Source: Kribbella caucasensis (GTDB lineage Bacteria; Actinomycetota; Actinomycetes; Propionibacteriales; Kribbellaceae). Taken from it: DNA of 64,000 nucleotides. The DNA lies in contig NZ_SNWQ01000021.1 in the NCBI RefSeq assembly GCF_004361855.1, positions 98,380 through 162,379 of the forward strand. The letters are read 5' to 3'. Position numbers and translations under genes: made by a program. Positions 1-8,205 of this stretch are shown piece after piece. The number at the start of each line of letters is the position of its first letter. The stretch's first letter is position 1. The notes under the pieces are model-generated. The model did no database searches and was not told the DNA's origin. It saw nothing but the letters and a program-made list of their open reading frames with translations.

Positions 1-665
1 GCCCAGTCGGCGGAGCTCGGTCTCGAGCTGGTTGCGGCCTCCTTTGCCGCCGGCCAGACGGGTGGTGAACACCATCCCGTTGTCGGTGAGGGTGGAGGCC
101 GGGATGCCGTGGGTGGCAACGGTTCTGCGGAACTCGGTGAGCACGATCGAGCTGGTGACTCGGTGGTGGGCGGTGATGCGTAGTGCGTAGCGGGTGCAGT
201 CGTCGAGCCAGGTCAGGATCTCGGTGTCGGCGCCGGGTCGGCCGTCGGGTCGGGTGAGCCGGTAGTGGGTGAAGTCGGACTGCCAGCACTCGTTGGGCAT
301 CGAGGCTTCGAAGCGGATGTAGGACGACTTCGGCCGCTTCTTCGGTTCTGGAGTGACCATGCCGCGGGCGGTGAGATGTCGGGCCACGGTGGCCCGCGAC
401 ACGGTGATGTCGTGGTGGTGGGCCAGGTGCCAGGTGATCGTCTCCGGGCCGGCGTCCAGGCCCTGGTCGGCCAGTTCCTTGCGGAGCCGCACGATAAGGT
501 CCACGACCTCTACGGGCGTCGCGTTCGGGTTGGAGGCGGGCCGTCGGGAGCGTGGATCGAAGACCGCGTCGCCCACGAGGTTGAGACGCCGTAGGTCGCG
601 GCGACCTCCCGGACAGGACGGTTCTCGACCACCATCGCGGTGATCAGCAATCTATTCGATGTCAT
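1..665 (-). pseudogene. IS481-family transposase, frameshifted and cut by window edge
   Basis: Reading the minus strand from about 665, an IS481-like helix-turn-helix start (MVVENRPVREVAATYGVST) is seen. At about position 575 the protein continues only in another frame, with GDAVFDPRSRR, the usual junction before the integrase core. Roughly ten residues of the second helix-turn-helix are missing, so the gene has a small internal deletion plus a frame change. The remaining frame is open to the window edge and contains the DDE-core pieces QSDFTHY (first Asp) and LTDNGMVF (second Asp). The third acidic residue would lie beyond position 1. Most likely an inactive insertion-sequence remnant. Family assignment is by motif only. 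Confidence 0.82.
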
Positions 666-740
666 GACCGCACGCTCAGCGCGGGCGGCACTTCATCCCG
701 GGATCTCCGGAGACATCAGTCCGGCATGTCGTGAGACACG

Positions 741-766
741 TGTCCGGGATGTCGTGAACCAGAACA
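741..766. repeat. Candidate terminal inverted repeat of the IS481 remnant
   Basis: The stretch starting tgtccgggatgtcgtgaacc lies 76 bases upstream of the transposase start and, read on the minus strand, begins TGTTCTGG, as IS ends of this family often begin with TGT. A diverged copy (tccggcatgtcgtgagaca, 719-738) lies immediately inside it, which looks like paired transposase-binding motifs. The matching left end is outside the window, so the boundary at 766 is an inference. Confidence 0.5.
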
Positions 767-783
767 CTGTCAGCCCGACAGAT

Positions 784-815
784 GAGGGCGGTGACTCGCG
801 AGAGTCGCCGCCCTC
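784..815. terminator. GC-rich hairpin before lipB
   Basis: GAGGGCGG (784-791) pairs with CCGCCCTC (808-815), and GACTC (793-797) with GAGTC (802-806), around a GCGA loop, followed by agtcatttcc. It looks like an intrinsic terminator. An ATG at 782 in frame with lipB lies inside this hairpin, which argues against that start. Confidence 0.55.
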
Positions 816-847
816 AGTCATTTCCAGCCCGACCTACGCTGGGCGGC

Positions 848-1486
848 GTGAGTGTGCTGCAGCGGGTCGAGTTGGGTGAGGTCGAGTACGAGGTCGCCGC
901 GAAGGACATGAAGACCTGGGTGGCCGAGCGGATCGACGGGGACGCGGGAGACCGGTTGTTCCTGCTGAGCCATCCACCGGTGATCACCTACGGCCCGCGG
1001 ACGTCCCTGGCCGACCTACCCGCCGAGACGGCCGCGATCCCGACGGTTGCGGTGGACCGCGGCGGCTTCGCGACGTACCACGGCCCGGGCCAACTGGTCG
1101 GCTACCTGGTGATCGACCTCAAGCGGCGTGGCCCCGTCGACATCGTCCGCTGGGTCGAGAACGGCCTGATCGAGGCGCTCGGCACCCTCGGCTTCCCCCT
1201 GATCCGGCGCGACACCCCGCGCGGCGCGAGCAGCCTGGTCGGTGTCTGGACCGAGGACCACCGCAAACTCTGCTCGATCGGCATGCGCATCCGCCACGGC
1301 GTCACCAGCCACGGATTCTCGATCAACGTCGACCCCGACATGACCGTCTTTCACACGTTCACAACATGCGGCCTGCACGACGTGACGATGGTCTCCTTGG
1401 CCGAACTGGCCGCCGAGCGCGGCAGGCCGGCGCCGACCGAGGCCGAAGTACGGGCCGCCGTCGCAACCGCTCTCGGAGCTGTCTAG
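848..1486 (+). CDS. lipB: Octanoyl-ACP:protein N-octanoyltransferase (LipB)
   Basis: LipB transfers octanoate from acyl carrier protein to lipoyl domains of cytosolic dehydrogenase complexes, the first step of lipoate synthesis. The 212-residue product has the family landmarks: RGGFATYHGPGQLVGY (71-86), the catalytic lysine in HRKLCSIG (Lys140) and the acyl-accepting cysteine in TTCGL (Cys174), where most homologues have PCGL. The GTG at 848 is chosen because an in-frame ATG at 782 sits in a terminator-like hairpin and would add a non-conserved leader. lipA is not adjacent here. The gene stands alone next to an insertion-sequence remnant. Confidence 0.88.
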   Translation: MSVLQRVELGEVEYEVAAKDMKTWVAERIDGDAGDRLFLLSHPPVITYGPRTSLADLPAETAAIPTVAVDRGGFATYHGPGQLVGYLVIDLKRRGPVDIVRWVENGLIEALGTLGFPLIRRDTPRGASSLVGVWTEDHRKLCSIGMRIRHGVTSHGFSINVDPDMTVFHTFTTCGLHDVTMVSLAELAAERGRPAPTEAEVRAAVATALGAV

Positions 1487-1515
1487 GACGGTCGGTTGTC
1501 GGTAGCCTGCGGCCC

Positions 1516-1941
1516 ATGACCGAGCCCGACGACGACAGCGAGGCCCGCCGGTTCGACGCCCCGCCGCTGCCGCCACTGCTGATTCTGGCCGTGGTCGGGG
1601 TGCTGAGTGGGTTCGTCGTCATCGCGATGGTTTGGCTCAGCGAGCGAGGGTGCGATCGGTTCCGGGGCGCTTCGAACTGTGGCGCGTTCGGGCTTCCGTT
1701 GCTGGTACTGACCATGGTGGTGACGGTGGTGCTGGCGGCGATGGCGTTGAGCCGGCTGGCGATGCCGCATCCGAAGCTGGTGGCGTTTCTCGGCGTAGCG
1801 TTCATGGTCCTGATCGTGGTCGGCTTTCTGTCGGACAGCTTGTTCAGCACCTGGACGTTGCTGGTGGTACCGGCGCTGACCGCGATCATGTTCGAAGTCG
1901 CCCATCTGATCGCCGGATTCCTGGAGCGTGCCGATGCCTGA
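1516..1941 (+). CDS. Small four-helix membrane protein
   Basis: A 141-residue protein of no recognised family. A short acidic cytosolic leader (MTEPDDDSEARR) is followed by about four hydrophobic segments (roughly residues 20-42, 58-78, 86-108 and 110-132), so it is almost certainly an integral membrane protein. Its end overlaps the start of the downstream CBM9-like gene by 8 bases, suggesting co-translation. Function cannot be read from the sequence. Confidence 0.7.
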   Translation: MTEPDDDSEARRFDAPPLPPLLILAVVGVLSGFVVIAMVWLSERGCDRFRGASNCGAFGLPLLVLTMVVTVVLAAMALSRLAMPHPKLVAFLGVAFMVLIVVGFLSDSLFSTWTLLVVPALTAIMFEVAHLIAGFLERADA

Positions 1942-2638
1942 CCAGTCCCCCCGCTACAAGGCCCACCGGGTCAGCACGCCGCCGCCGATCGACGGCACGC
2001 TGAGCCACCCGGTCTGGGCGGAGGCGCCGTGGACCAGCGATTTCGTCGACATCCGCGGCGACGGATCGGTGCCGCGGTTCCGGACCCGGGCGAAGCTCCT
2101 GTACGACGACACCCACCTGTACGTCGGCGGTGAGCTCGAGGAACCGCACGTCTGGTCAACGATGACCGAGCGCAACACGTTCCTGTACGAGGAGAACAAC
2201 TTCGAGCTGTTCCTCGACCCGGACGGCGACGGGCTGAACTACTACGAGTTCGAAATCAACCCACTCGGCACGATCTGGGAGCTCACCCTGCCCAAGCCGT
2301 ACGCCGAGGGTGGGGTCGCCGTGGATCCGACGAACCTGCCGGGCCTGCGCTCCGCAGTACAGGTGAACGGGACGCTGAACGACCCGAGCGACACCGACAC
2401 CGGCTGGACGGTGGAGTTCTCGCTGCCGTGGTCCGACCTGGCGCAGTTCAACGAAGGCGGCGCGACGCCTCCGCAACCAGGGGACGAGTGGCGGATGAAC
2501 CTGATGCGGTGCCAGTGGCCGCACGAGGTCGTGGACGGGGCGTACCGCAAGGGCGAGGAGTCGGACTTCTGGGTCTGGTCGCCGCAGTACGTGGTCGACA
2601 TGCACCGACCGGCGACGTGGGGCGTGCTCCAGTTTTGA
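1934..2638 (+). CDS. CBM9-like carbohydrate-binding domain protein
   Basis: The 234-residue product looks like a single carbohydrate-binding family 9-type beta-sandwich: an N-terminal IDGTLSHPVWAEAPWT motif, the aromatic strand DDTHLYVGGELEEPHVW, the NNFELFLDPDGDG metal-site-like segment, and a C-terminal NLMRCQWP region. No signal peptide is visible, so it is probably cytosolic. Homologues of this stand-alone type are common in actinobacteria and usually uncharacterised. ATG 1934 overlaps the preceding gene; GTG 1928 is an alternative start. Sugar specificity cannot be inferred. Confidence 0.72.
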   Translation: MPDQSPRYKAHRVSTPPPIDGTLSHPVWAEAPWTSDFVDIRGDGSVPRFRTRAKLLYDDTHLYVGGELEEPHVWSTMTERNTFLYEENNFELFLDPDGDGLNYYEFEINPLGTIWELTLPKPYAEGGVAVDPTNLPGLRSAVQVNGTLNDPSDTDTGWTVEFSLPWSDLAQFNEGGATPPQPGDEWRMNLMRCQWPHEVVDGAYRKGEESDFWVWSPQYVVDMHRPATWGVLQF

Positions 2639-2674
2639 CCCCCGTTGTCAGCCCGTGACCGGGGCAGGGTGACA

Positions 2675-3610
2675 ATGAGTTACGTGGAGTTCTGGGGTGA
2701 CGACGGGTACGACGATGAGGTCGTGAGCGCCATCGAGCGCGCCTGTGACACCGACCCCCGGGCCGCGCTGCGACTGGTTGCGGAGTACTCGACTTACTGG
2801 TGGTCGCACGGGATGCAGGACGAGGCTGCGGCGGCGGCGGAGCGGGTGCTGAGCATGCTGGGCCGGACAGTGCCTGTCGGGCTCGACGAGGAGTACTTGC
2901 TGGCAGTGCTCCACGGCGCCGCGTCAGCTGAGCAGGAGCAGCTGGAGTTGGCCGAGCAGATCGTGCTGGCCACAACAGGACCCTTTCGGTACTCGGTGAC
3001 AGTGCTGCTGTGGTCGCTGGTGTTCGGGCCGTTCGAGTCCGCCTCGGTGGTGGAAGAGGTACTGGCGCGGAACGAGGACGGTGACGCCTGGACCAGGGCA
3101 GCGGTCGAGCTGTGCCGTGGCTATCCAGGCCTGACCTCCGCCACGCCGGGTGACGCCGCTCAGGCGCTGCGCACGGCGCTGGGACGCTTCCGGATGCTCG
3201 ACGACCGCTGGGGGATGTTCCTGGCGCTGACCGCGCTCAGAGAGATCGTCGATGACCCTGTCGACATCATCAGCGAGGCCCTGGAGCTGGCCGAGAAGCT
3301 CCGAGCGGACGACGAGTCCGGACTGCTGCTGTGCCAGCGCGGCGAGCTCTACCGCCGTCAGGGTGACCTGGATGCGGCCGGCGAGGACTTCAGCTGGGCG
3401 CTGGCTCTGGCTGAGCACGCCGACCTGCCGGAAACCGCTGCTGCCGCCCACATCGGCCTGGCCAGGGTCGCCCGCTGCAGTGGCGACCTGCTGACGGCCA
3501 GAGAGCACCTGGCCGTCGTTGTGTCCCGCGACTCGGAAGACCTGGAAGACGCCCGCTACGAGGCAATGCACGAGCTGAACCTGCTGATCAACTCCGAGGC
3601 CTCCGCGTAG
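2675..3610 (+). CDS. TPR-like helical-repeat protein
   Basis: A 311-residue, entirely alpha-helical acidic protein. Two or more tetratricopeptide-like repeats are visible near the C-terminus: LCQRGELYRRQGDLDAAGEDFSWAL (about 215-240) and AHIGLARVARCSGDLLTAREHL (about 255-277). It resembles the TPR half of AfsR/SARP or LuxR regulators but has no DNA-binding domain, so a protein-protein scaffold is the safest reading. ATG 2675 is preceded by a gggcagg ribosome-binding site, and an earlier GTG at 2645 lacks one. No operon partner is evident. Confidence 0.65.
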   Translation: MSYVEFWGDDGYDDEVVSAIERACDTDPRAALRLVAEYSTYWWSHGMQDEAAAAAERVLSMLGRTVPVGLDEEYLLAVLHGAASAEQEQLELAEQIVLATTGPFRYSVTVLLWSLVFGPFESASVVEEVLARNEDGDAWTRAAVELCRGYPGLTSATPGDAAQALRTALGRFRMLDDRWGMFLALTALREIVDDPVDIISEALELAEKLRADDESGLLLCQRGELYRRQGDLDAAGEDFSWALALAEHADLPETAAAAHIGLARVARCSGDLLTAREHLAVVVSRDSEDLEDARYEAMHELNLLINSEASA

Positions 3611-3741
3611 GGCCAGCCCACATACGGCTGTGGGACACCGCCACACCTGTGGCAGCGGCCACAGAAGGTCCCCCTCGCCCGACTCGCACATGGCTGGTTA
3701 GAGTCGGGCTGACCCAGCGCAGACCTGCAACGGAGCAGCTG

Positions 3742-4530
3742 ATGGACAAGACGTACGAGTCGCCGCGGGCCGCGGTCGACGACATCGGCGACGGCGCGAG
3801 CCTCGCGGTCGGCGGCTTCGGGCTGTGCGGCAACCCGATGGAACTGATCACCGCCCTGCATGACCGGGGGGTGAGCGGGCTCAGTGTGGTGTCGAACAAC
3901 TGTGGTGTCGATGACTGGGGTCTTGGCATCCTGCTGGCGGACAAGCGGATCGCGAAGATGACGTCGTCGTATGTCGGGGAGAACAAGGAGTTCGCCCGGC
4001 AGTTCTTGTCCGGTGAGCTGGAGGTCGAGCTGACTCCGCAGGGCACGTTGGCGGAGAAGCTGCGGGCGGGCGGTTGCGGGATCGGCGCGTTCTTCACCCC
4101 GACCGGGGTCGGTACCCAGGTGGCCGATGGCGGGTTGCCGCAGAGGTACAACGAGGACGGCTCGGTCGCCAAGGCCTCGGCGCCGAAGGAGACCCGCGAG
4201 ATCGGCGGCGTCACCTATGTGCTGGAGGAGTCGATCACCACCGACTTCGGCCTGGTGCACGCGCTGAAGGGTGATACCCACGGCAACCTGGTGTTCGACC
4301 GGAGCGCGCGCAACTTCAACCCGCTGGCCGCGATGGCCGGCCGGATCACCATCGCCTCTGTCGAGGAGCTGGTCCAGCCTGGTGAGCTGGACCCCGATGA
4401 GATCCATCTGCCGGGTGTCTACGTCCAGCGGGTGGTTGCCGTTGGCAAGAACATCGAGAAGCGGATCGAGAAGCGTACGGTGCAACCCCGCGAGGCCTAC
4501 GAGGCCGCCCGCGAGAAGCTGGAGGCCTGA
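3742..4530 (+). CDS. scoA: Succinyl-CoA:3-oxoacid CoA-transferase subunit A
   Basis: This is the alpha subunit of the CoA-transferase that moves CoA from succinyl-CoA to acetoacetate (3-oxoacids), activating ketone bodies for thiolysis. The 262-residue protein shows the family I CoA-transferase loop VGGFGLCGNPMELI, the NNCGVDDWGLG segment, and the GAFFTPTGVGTQVADGG region typical of ScoA. scoB follows after one base, an arrangement expected for the heteromer. The ATG at 3742 has a ggagc ribosome-binding site 6 bases upstream. Function is well supported by the adjacent subunit. Confidence 0.93.
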   Translation: MDKTYESPRAAVDDIGDGASLAVGGFGLCGNPMELITALHDRGVSGLSVVSNNCGVDDWGLGILLADKRIAKMTSSYVGENKEFARQFLSGELEVELTPQGTLAEKLRAGGCGIGAFFTPTGVGTQVADGGLPQRYNEDGSVAKASAPKETREIGGVTYVLEESITTDFGLVHALKGDTHGNLVFDRSARNFNPLAAMAGRITIASVEELVQPGELDPDEIHLPGVYVQRVVAVGKNIEKRIEKRTVQPREAYEAAREKLEA

Positions 4531-4531
4531 G

Positions 4532-5161
4532 ATGCCACTGACCCGTGAGCAGATGGCGGCCCGGGCAGCTGCGGAGCTCGAGACCGGCTCGTATGTGAAC
4601 CTCGGGATCGGGCTGCCCACACTGGTGCCGAACTACATCCCGGCCGGCGTCACCGTCGTACTCCAGAGTGAGAACGGCATCCTCGGCGTCGGCCCGTACC
4701 CGGTCGAGGGCGAAGAGGACCCGGACCTGATCAACGCCGGCAAGGAAACCGTCACCACGTTGCCGGGGGCATCCTTCTTCGACTCGTCGCTGTCCTTCGG
4801 GATGATCCGCGGCGGCGCCATCGACGCGGCCATCCTGGGCGCCATGCAGGTCTCGGCCAAGGGCGACCTGGCCAACTGGATGATCCCCGGCAAGATGGTC
4901 AAGGGGATGGGCGGCGCGATGGACCTGGTGCACGGCGCGAAGCAGGTGATCGTGCTGATGGAACACGTCGCCAAGGACGGTTCGCACAAGATCCTCGAGG
5001 AGTGCGACCTGCCCTACACCGGTCGCGGCGTGGTCGACCGGATCATCACCGACCTCGCGGTCCTGGATGTCACCGACGACGGCCTGAAGCTGGTCGAGCT
5101 TGCCGACGGCGTCACCTTCGACGAGTTGCAAGAGAAGACGGGCGCCCCGATCAAGCAGTAA
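4532..5161 (+). CDS. scoB: Succinyl-CoA:3-oxoacid CoA-transferase subunit B
   Basis: Beta subunit carrying the catalytic glutamate of the CoA-transferase, seen here as Glu47 in the conserved SENGILG motif. The product has 209 residues, the usual length, with the GGAIDAAILGAMQVS and ANWMIPGKMVKGMGGAMDL motifs of the family. It starts immediately after the scoA stop (TGAGATG), so the subunits are translationally coupled. A long perfect hairpin follows the stop and probably ends the transcript. Confidence 0.93.
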   Translation: MPLTREQMAARAAAELETGSYVNLGIGLPTLVPNYIPAGVTVVLQSENGILGVGPYPVEGEEDPDLINAGKETVTTLPGASFFDSSLSFGMIRGGAIDAAILGAMQVSAKGDLANWMIPGKMVKGMGGAMDLVHGAKQVIVLMEHVAKDGSHKILEECDLPYTGRGVVDRIITDLAVLDVTDDGLKLVELADGVTFDELQEKTGAPIKQ

Positions 5162-5164
5162 GCG

Positions 5165-5194
5165 GTACGACGACCGCCGGCCCGGTCGTCGTAC
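5165..5194 (+). terminator. Terminator-like hairpin after scoB
   Basis: GTACGACGACCG (5165-5176) and CGGTCGTCGTAC (5183-5194) form a perfect 12-bp stem around a 6-base loop, starting 4 bases after the scoB stop. There is no T-run, as is common in high-GC actinobacteria. Confidence 0.7.
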
Positions 5195-5199
5195 GGCGC

Positions 5200-5258
5200 T
5201 TGACATCGACATATCGTTTATCGTTAGTATCGACCAACGATATTATCGAGAAACGATA
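5200..5258 (+). promoter_or_regulatory. Promoter with nested inverted repeats before DUF2975/XRE pair
   Basis: A TTGACA box (5200-5205) is followed 19 bases later by TAGTAT (5225-5230). Two interleaved inverted repeats cover the promoter: ATATCGTT (5211-5218) with AACGATAT (5236-5243), and TATCGTT (5219-5225) with AACGATA (5252-5258). The four half-sites share the core TATCGTT. This looks like a cooperative operator overlapping the promoter. The XRE protein encoded by the second gene of the operon is the obvious candidate ligand (inference). Confidence 0.7.
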
Positions 5259-5268
5259 GGGGGACGCC

Positions 5269-5871
5269 ATGGGGTTCGCCAGCTGGGGCCGTACCGACAC
5301 CCGTGTTCTGACCGGCATGCTCGGCATCGCCTTCGTCATAGAAGCCTTCTGGGGCCTGGTGCTCCCGTTGCTGCACGTCGCCGGGGCGCTGGACGTCGTG
5401 AGCACCCGGGACGTTCTGGTGAACCCGAATGTGGGGACCGATCTCGCTGAGGCGGATGGCATGAAGCTTTCCGTCTCCGAGTCCGCGACGCTGAAGGTTG
5501 CCGACCCGAGCCTCGGTGAGCGGGTTCTGCTCGACCTGCCGGCCGTCTTCTACGCCGTACTGATTCTGCTCGGGATCTACTGGCTGTTCCTGGTCGCGCG
5601 GACACTCGGCGCGGGTGACCCCTTCGCTCCGCGCAACCCGTTCCGCCTCTTCGGGATTGCCGCGCTGATCGTCGTCGGCACGTTCGGCGACAGCCTGCTG
5701 ACGGGGATCACGACCCACCAGCTGGTGGCCGGCACGTCGCTCGAGGAACACGTGCCGTTCTCGGTCGACTTCTCGTTCTTGCCGCTGGTGGTGGCCGCGC
5801 TCGTCGCCGCGGTGGCCGAGGCCTTCCGGATCGGCGTACGGCTCCGCGAAGACACCGAAGGGCTGGTGTGA
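5269..5871 (+). CDS. DUF2975-family membrane protein
   Basis: A 200-residue protein with four predicted membrane segments (about 13-38, 90-110, 125-147 and 163-185) and the DUF2975 hallmark GDPFAPRNPFRLFGIA between helices 2 and 3. Members of this family are nearly always encoded directly upstream of a small Cro/C1-type repressor, as here, and the pair is thought to act as a sensor/regulator module of unknown signal. The gene's TGA overlaps the next ATG by one base (TGATG). Confidence 0.82.
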   Translation: MGFASWGRTDTRVLTGMLGIAFVIEAFWGLVLPLLHVAGALDVVSTRDVLVNPNVGTDLAEADGMKLSVSESATLKVADPSLGERVLLDLPAVFYAVLILLGIYWLFLVARTLGAGDPFAPRNPFRLFGIAALIVVGTFGDSLLTGITTHQLVAGTSLEEHVPFSVDFSFLPLVVAALVAAVAEAFRIGVRLREDTEGLV

Positions 5872-6089
5872 TGCCGGCCGACGACAGCCACCGGATCCAG
5901 GTCAACCTGGGTCGTCTGCTGGCCGAGCGCGACATGACCCTGACCGAACTCGCCAAGCGCATCGATGTCACCGTCGTGAACCTGTCGGTGCTCAAGAACG
6001 GCCGCGCCAAGGCGATCCGCTTCTCCACCCTGACCGCGCTCTGCGACGCCCTCGACTGCCAGCCGGGCGACCTCCTGAAGCTCAACTGA
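5871..6089 (+). CDS. Small XRE-family regulator (YozG-like)
   Basis: A 72-residue protein that is almost only a Cro/C1 helix-turn-helix: MTLTELAKRIDVTVVNLSVLKNGRAKAIRFSTLTALCDAL. The YNLSVLKNG recognition segment and the CQPGDLL ending are typical of the small regulators paired with DUF2975 membrane proteins. It probably binds the TATCGTT repeats before the operon and represses its own promoter (inference from position). The start is fixed by the one-base overlap with the membrane gene. Confidence 0.85.
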   Translation: MPADDSHRIQVNLGRLLAERDMTLTELAKRIDVTVVNLSVLKNGRAKAIRFSTLTALCDALDCQPGDLLKLN

Positions 6090-6122
6090 GGTCTGGCGTG
6101 GGCAATGGCGACCACCTAGTGT

Positions 6123-6162
6123 GCGGGCACGCCCTGGGTTGAACAGCCCGGGGTGTGCCCGC
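6123..6162 (+). terminator. Strong hairpin between XRE gene and X-Pro peptidase
   Basis: GCGGGCAC (6123-6130) pairs with GTGCCCGC (6155-6162), with a second paired block (CCC/GGG on both sides) inside. It lies 33 bases after the XRE stop and 20 bases before the peptidase ATG, so it may terminate the first operon or structure the leader of the second. Confidence 0.6.
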
Positions 6163-6182
6163 CCAAGCTCAGGAGTCCGCCC

Positions 6183-8129
6183 ATGCTGCTCAGCTCGTTC
6201 CGGCGATCCCGCCGGGCAACCATCGCCGCCACAGCGGCCACCGTCCTCGCCGCGACCGCCCTCAGCCCGCTCCCCTCCGGCGCGGCACCACCAGCACAGT
6301 CACGACCCTTCGTCTCGGGTACGCAAACAACGGCCGTCTACGACTACGACAACGCGATCCACGAGCGGGTCTCGGTCGAGGTGCCGGTCGACGCCGACGA
6401 CAACGGCGTGAACGACCGGGTGATGGTCGACCTGATCCGGCCCGGTGAGGCCGCGCAGGCCGGAGTCGACGTACCGGTCATCATCCAGGCGTCCCCGTAC
6501 TACGCCTCGAACCCGGCGAGCTACTTCGACGCCGATGGCACCCGGCAGGTGTTCAACACCTGGCTGGACAACTACTTCGTACCGCGCGGTTACGCGGTGG
6601 CCTTCGTCGATCTGATCGGCACCTTCCGTTCCTCCGGCTGCGACGACGTCGGCGGCGACTACGAGGTCGCCGGCGGTAAGGCCGTGATCGACTGGCTGAA
6701 CGGCCGGGCCAACGGGTTCACGCCGTCGGGCAGCCCCGTGACAGCGGACTGGTCCACCGGCAAGGCCGGCATGATCGGCGTCTCCTGGAACGGCACCATC
6801 GCCAACTCGGTCGCCGGCACCGGCGTGGAAGGCCTCGAGACGATCGTGCCGATCGCGGCGATCTCGAGCTGGTACGACTACACCCGCAGCTACGGCGTCC
6901 CGTTCTGGGGCAAGTACGTCGGCTTCCTGCACGACTACGTCAGCAACGACGTGAGTCCGCGTTGCCCGCAACTGACCAAGGACCTGGAGACCGCGTCCGA
7001 CTCCGCGACCGGCAGCTACAGCTCCTGGTGGGATCCGCGCAACTACCGCCTCGACGCCGCGAACGTCCGGTCCAGCGTGTACGTCGTGCACGGGCTGAAC
7101 GACGAGAACGTCAAGACCAGGCACTTCGGCGAGTGGTGGGACGAGCTGGCGAAGAACGGCGTACCGCGAAAGATCTTCCTGCACCAGGACGTCCACATCG
7201 ACTCGTTCAGCTACCGCGACACCTGGGTGCAGCGGTTGCACCCGTGGTTCAACCACTGGTTGCAGGGTCTCGACAACGGCGTGATGGACACACCGATGGC
7301 GATGCTCCAGCGCGAGGACGGCACCTTCACCACCGAGGCGACCTGGCCGGCCGCCGGAGCCCAGCAGACGAAGCTGTCGCTGGCGGCGTCGGCCGGGCGG
7401 ACCGCCGGCACGCTGACGACGGATGCGGTGACGACGTCTGGCACAGTCAACTTCTCCGATCGGAAGGACTCCGACGACGACTACGTGCTCGACCCGACGA
7501 CCCTGCGATCCGACCGAGCCGTGTTCCTGACGAACGAGCTGACCAGCGCCGTACGGTTGTCCGGCACCGGCACGGTGAAGGTCCGCGTCCAGTCGTCCCA
7601 GCCGTCGGCGGCGATCAAGGCCCGCCTGGTCGATTACGGCCCGGCCAACCGCTACACGACGTACTTCGCCAAGCCGACGACGACGTGCTGGGGAGACGGG
7701 ACCACGACCGACACCGGTTGCTACGCCGACACCGGGATCGCGACTGCGAAGTCCGACCTCAACGTGGTGGCTCGCACGATGGCGGACATCGGTCACTACA
7801 AGTCGCTGACCCAGCGGGAGTCGTTGCAGCGCGGGGTCTGGTACGACCTGTCGTTCGAGCTCAACGCCGACGACGCGGTGTTCGCCGCGGGACACCGGAT
7901 CGGCCTCATCCTGACGGTCGAGCCGGGCAACCCCGACGATCTCGACGCGCGGCGGGCGCTGACCATCGACCCGGTGGGTTCGTCGCTCACCCTGCCCCTG
8001 GCGGGCGCGACGACGACGCTGCGTACTCCCGGTCCGGCCGAGCCGGTGCCGGCGCGGGTGAAGGCCCACCCCGAGCCGGAGAAGGACCCGGCCGAGCTGA
8101 TCCGCCAGTTCGTCGACACCTCGCGGTAA
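6183..8129 (+). CDS. Secreted Xaa-Pro dipeptidyl-peptidase (S15)
   Basis: Serine exopeptidase expected to release X-Pro dipeptides from proline-rich peptides outside the cell. The 648-residue protein has a Sec-type signal peptide (RRSRR, hydrophobic core 12-32, cleavage likely after SGA at 33-34) and the alpha/beta-hydrolase triad: Ser201 in GVSWNG, Asp307 in HGLNDENV, His338 in HQDVHID. The C-terminal half is a jelly-roll of the CocE/NonD type. ATG 6183 has an aggag ribosome-binding site 7 bases upstream, and an earlier GTG at 6153 lies in the hairpin. The gene is monocistronic. Confidence 0.88.
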   Translation: MLLSSFRRSRRATIAATAATVLAATALSPLPSGAAPPAQSRPFVSGTQTTAVYDYDNAIHERVSVEVPVDADDNGVNDRVMVDLIRPGEAAQAGVDVPVIIQASPYYASNPASYFDADGTRQVFNTWLDNYFVPRGYAVAFVDLIGTFRSSGCDDVGGDYEVAGGKAVIDWLNGRANGFTPSGSPVTADWSTGKAGMIGVSWNGTIANSVAGTGVEGLETIVPIAAISSWYDYTRSYGVPFWGKYVGFLHDYVSNDVSPRCPQLTKDLETASDSATGSYSSWWDPRNYRLDAANVRSSVYVVHGLNDENVKTRHFGEWWDELAKNGVPRKIFLHQDVHIDSFSYRDTWVQRLHPWFNHWLQGLDNGVMDTPMAMLQREDGTFTTEATWPAAGAQQTKLSLAASAGRTAGTLTTDAVTTSGTVNFSDRKDSDDDYVLDPTTLRSDRAVFLTNELTSAVRLSGTGTVKVRVQSSQPSAAIKARLVDYGPANRYTTYFAKPTTTCWGDGTTTDTGCYADTGIATAKSDLNVVARTMADIGHYKSLTQRESLQRGVWYDLSFELNADDAVFAAGHRIGLILTVEPGNPDDLDARRALTIDPVGSSLTLPLAGATTTLRTPGPAEPVPARVKAHPEPEKDPAELIRQFVDTSR

Positions 8130-8162
8130 CGCTTTCCGTAAAGAACCTGCGATCTGACCGGT

Positions 8163-8188
8163 GAACCCCTCGTCGGAGTGGGGGGTTC
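8163..8188 (+). terminator. Hairpin between peptidase and PfkB kinase genes
   Basis: GAACCCC (8163-8169) and GGGGTTC (8182-8188) form a short stem 33 bases after the peptidase stop. An apparent GTG start for the kinase at 8161 lies inside it, favouring the downstream GTG at 8206. Confidence 0.5.
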
Positions 8189-8205
8189 TCCGGGAGGATT
8201 GCGGG

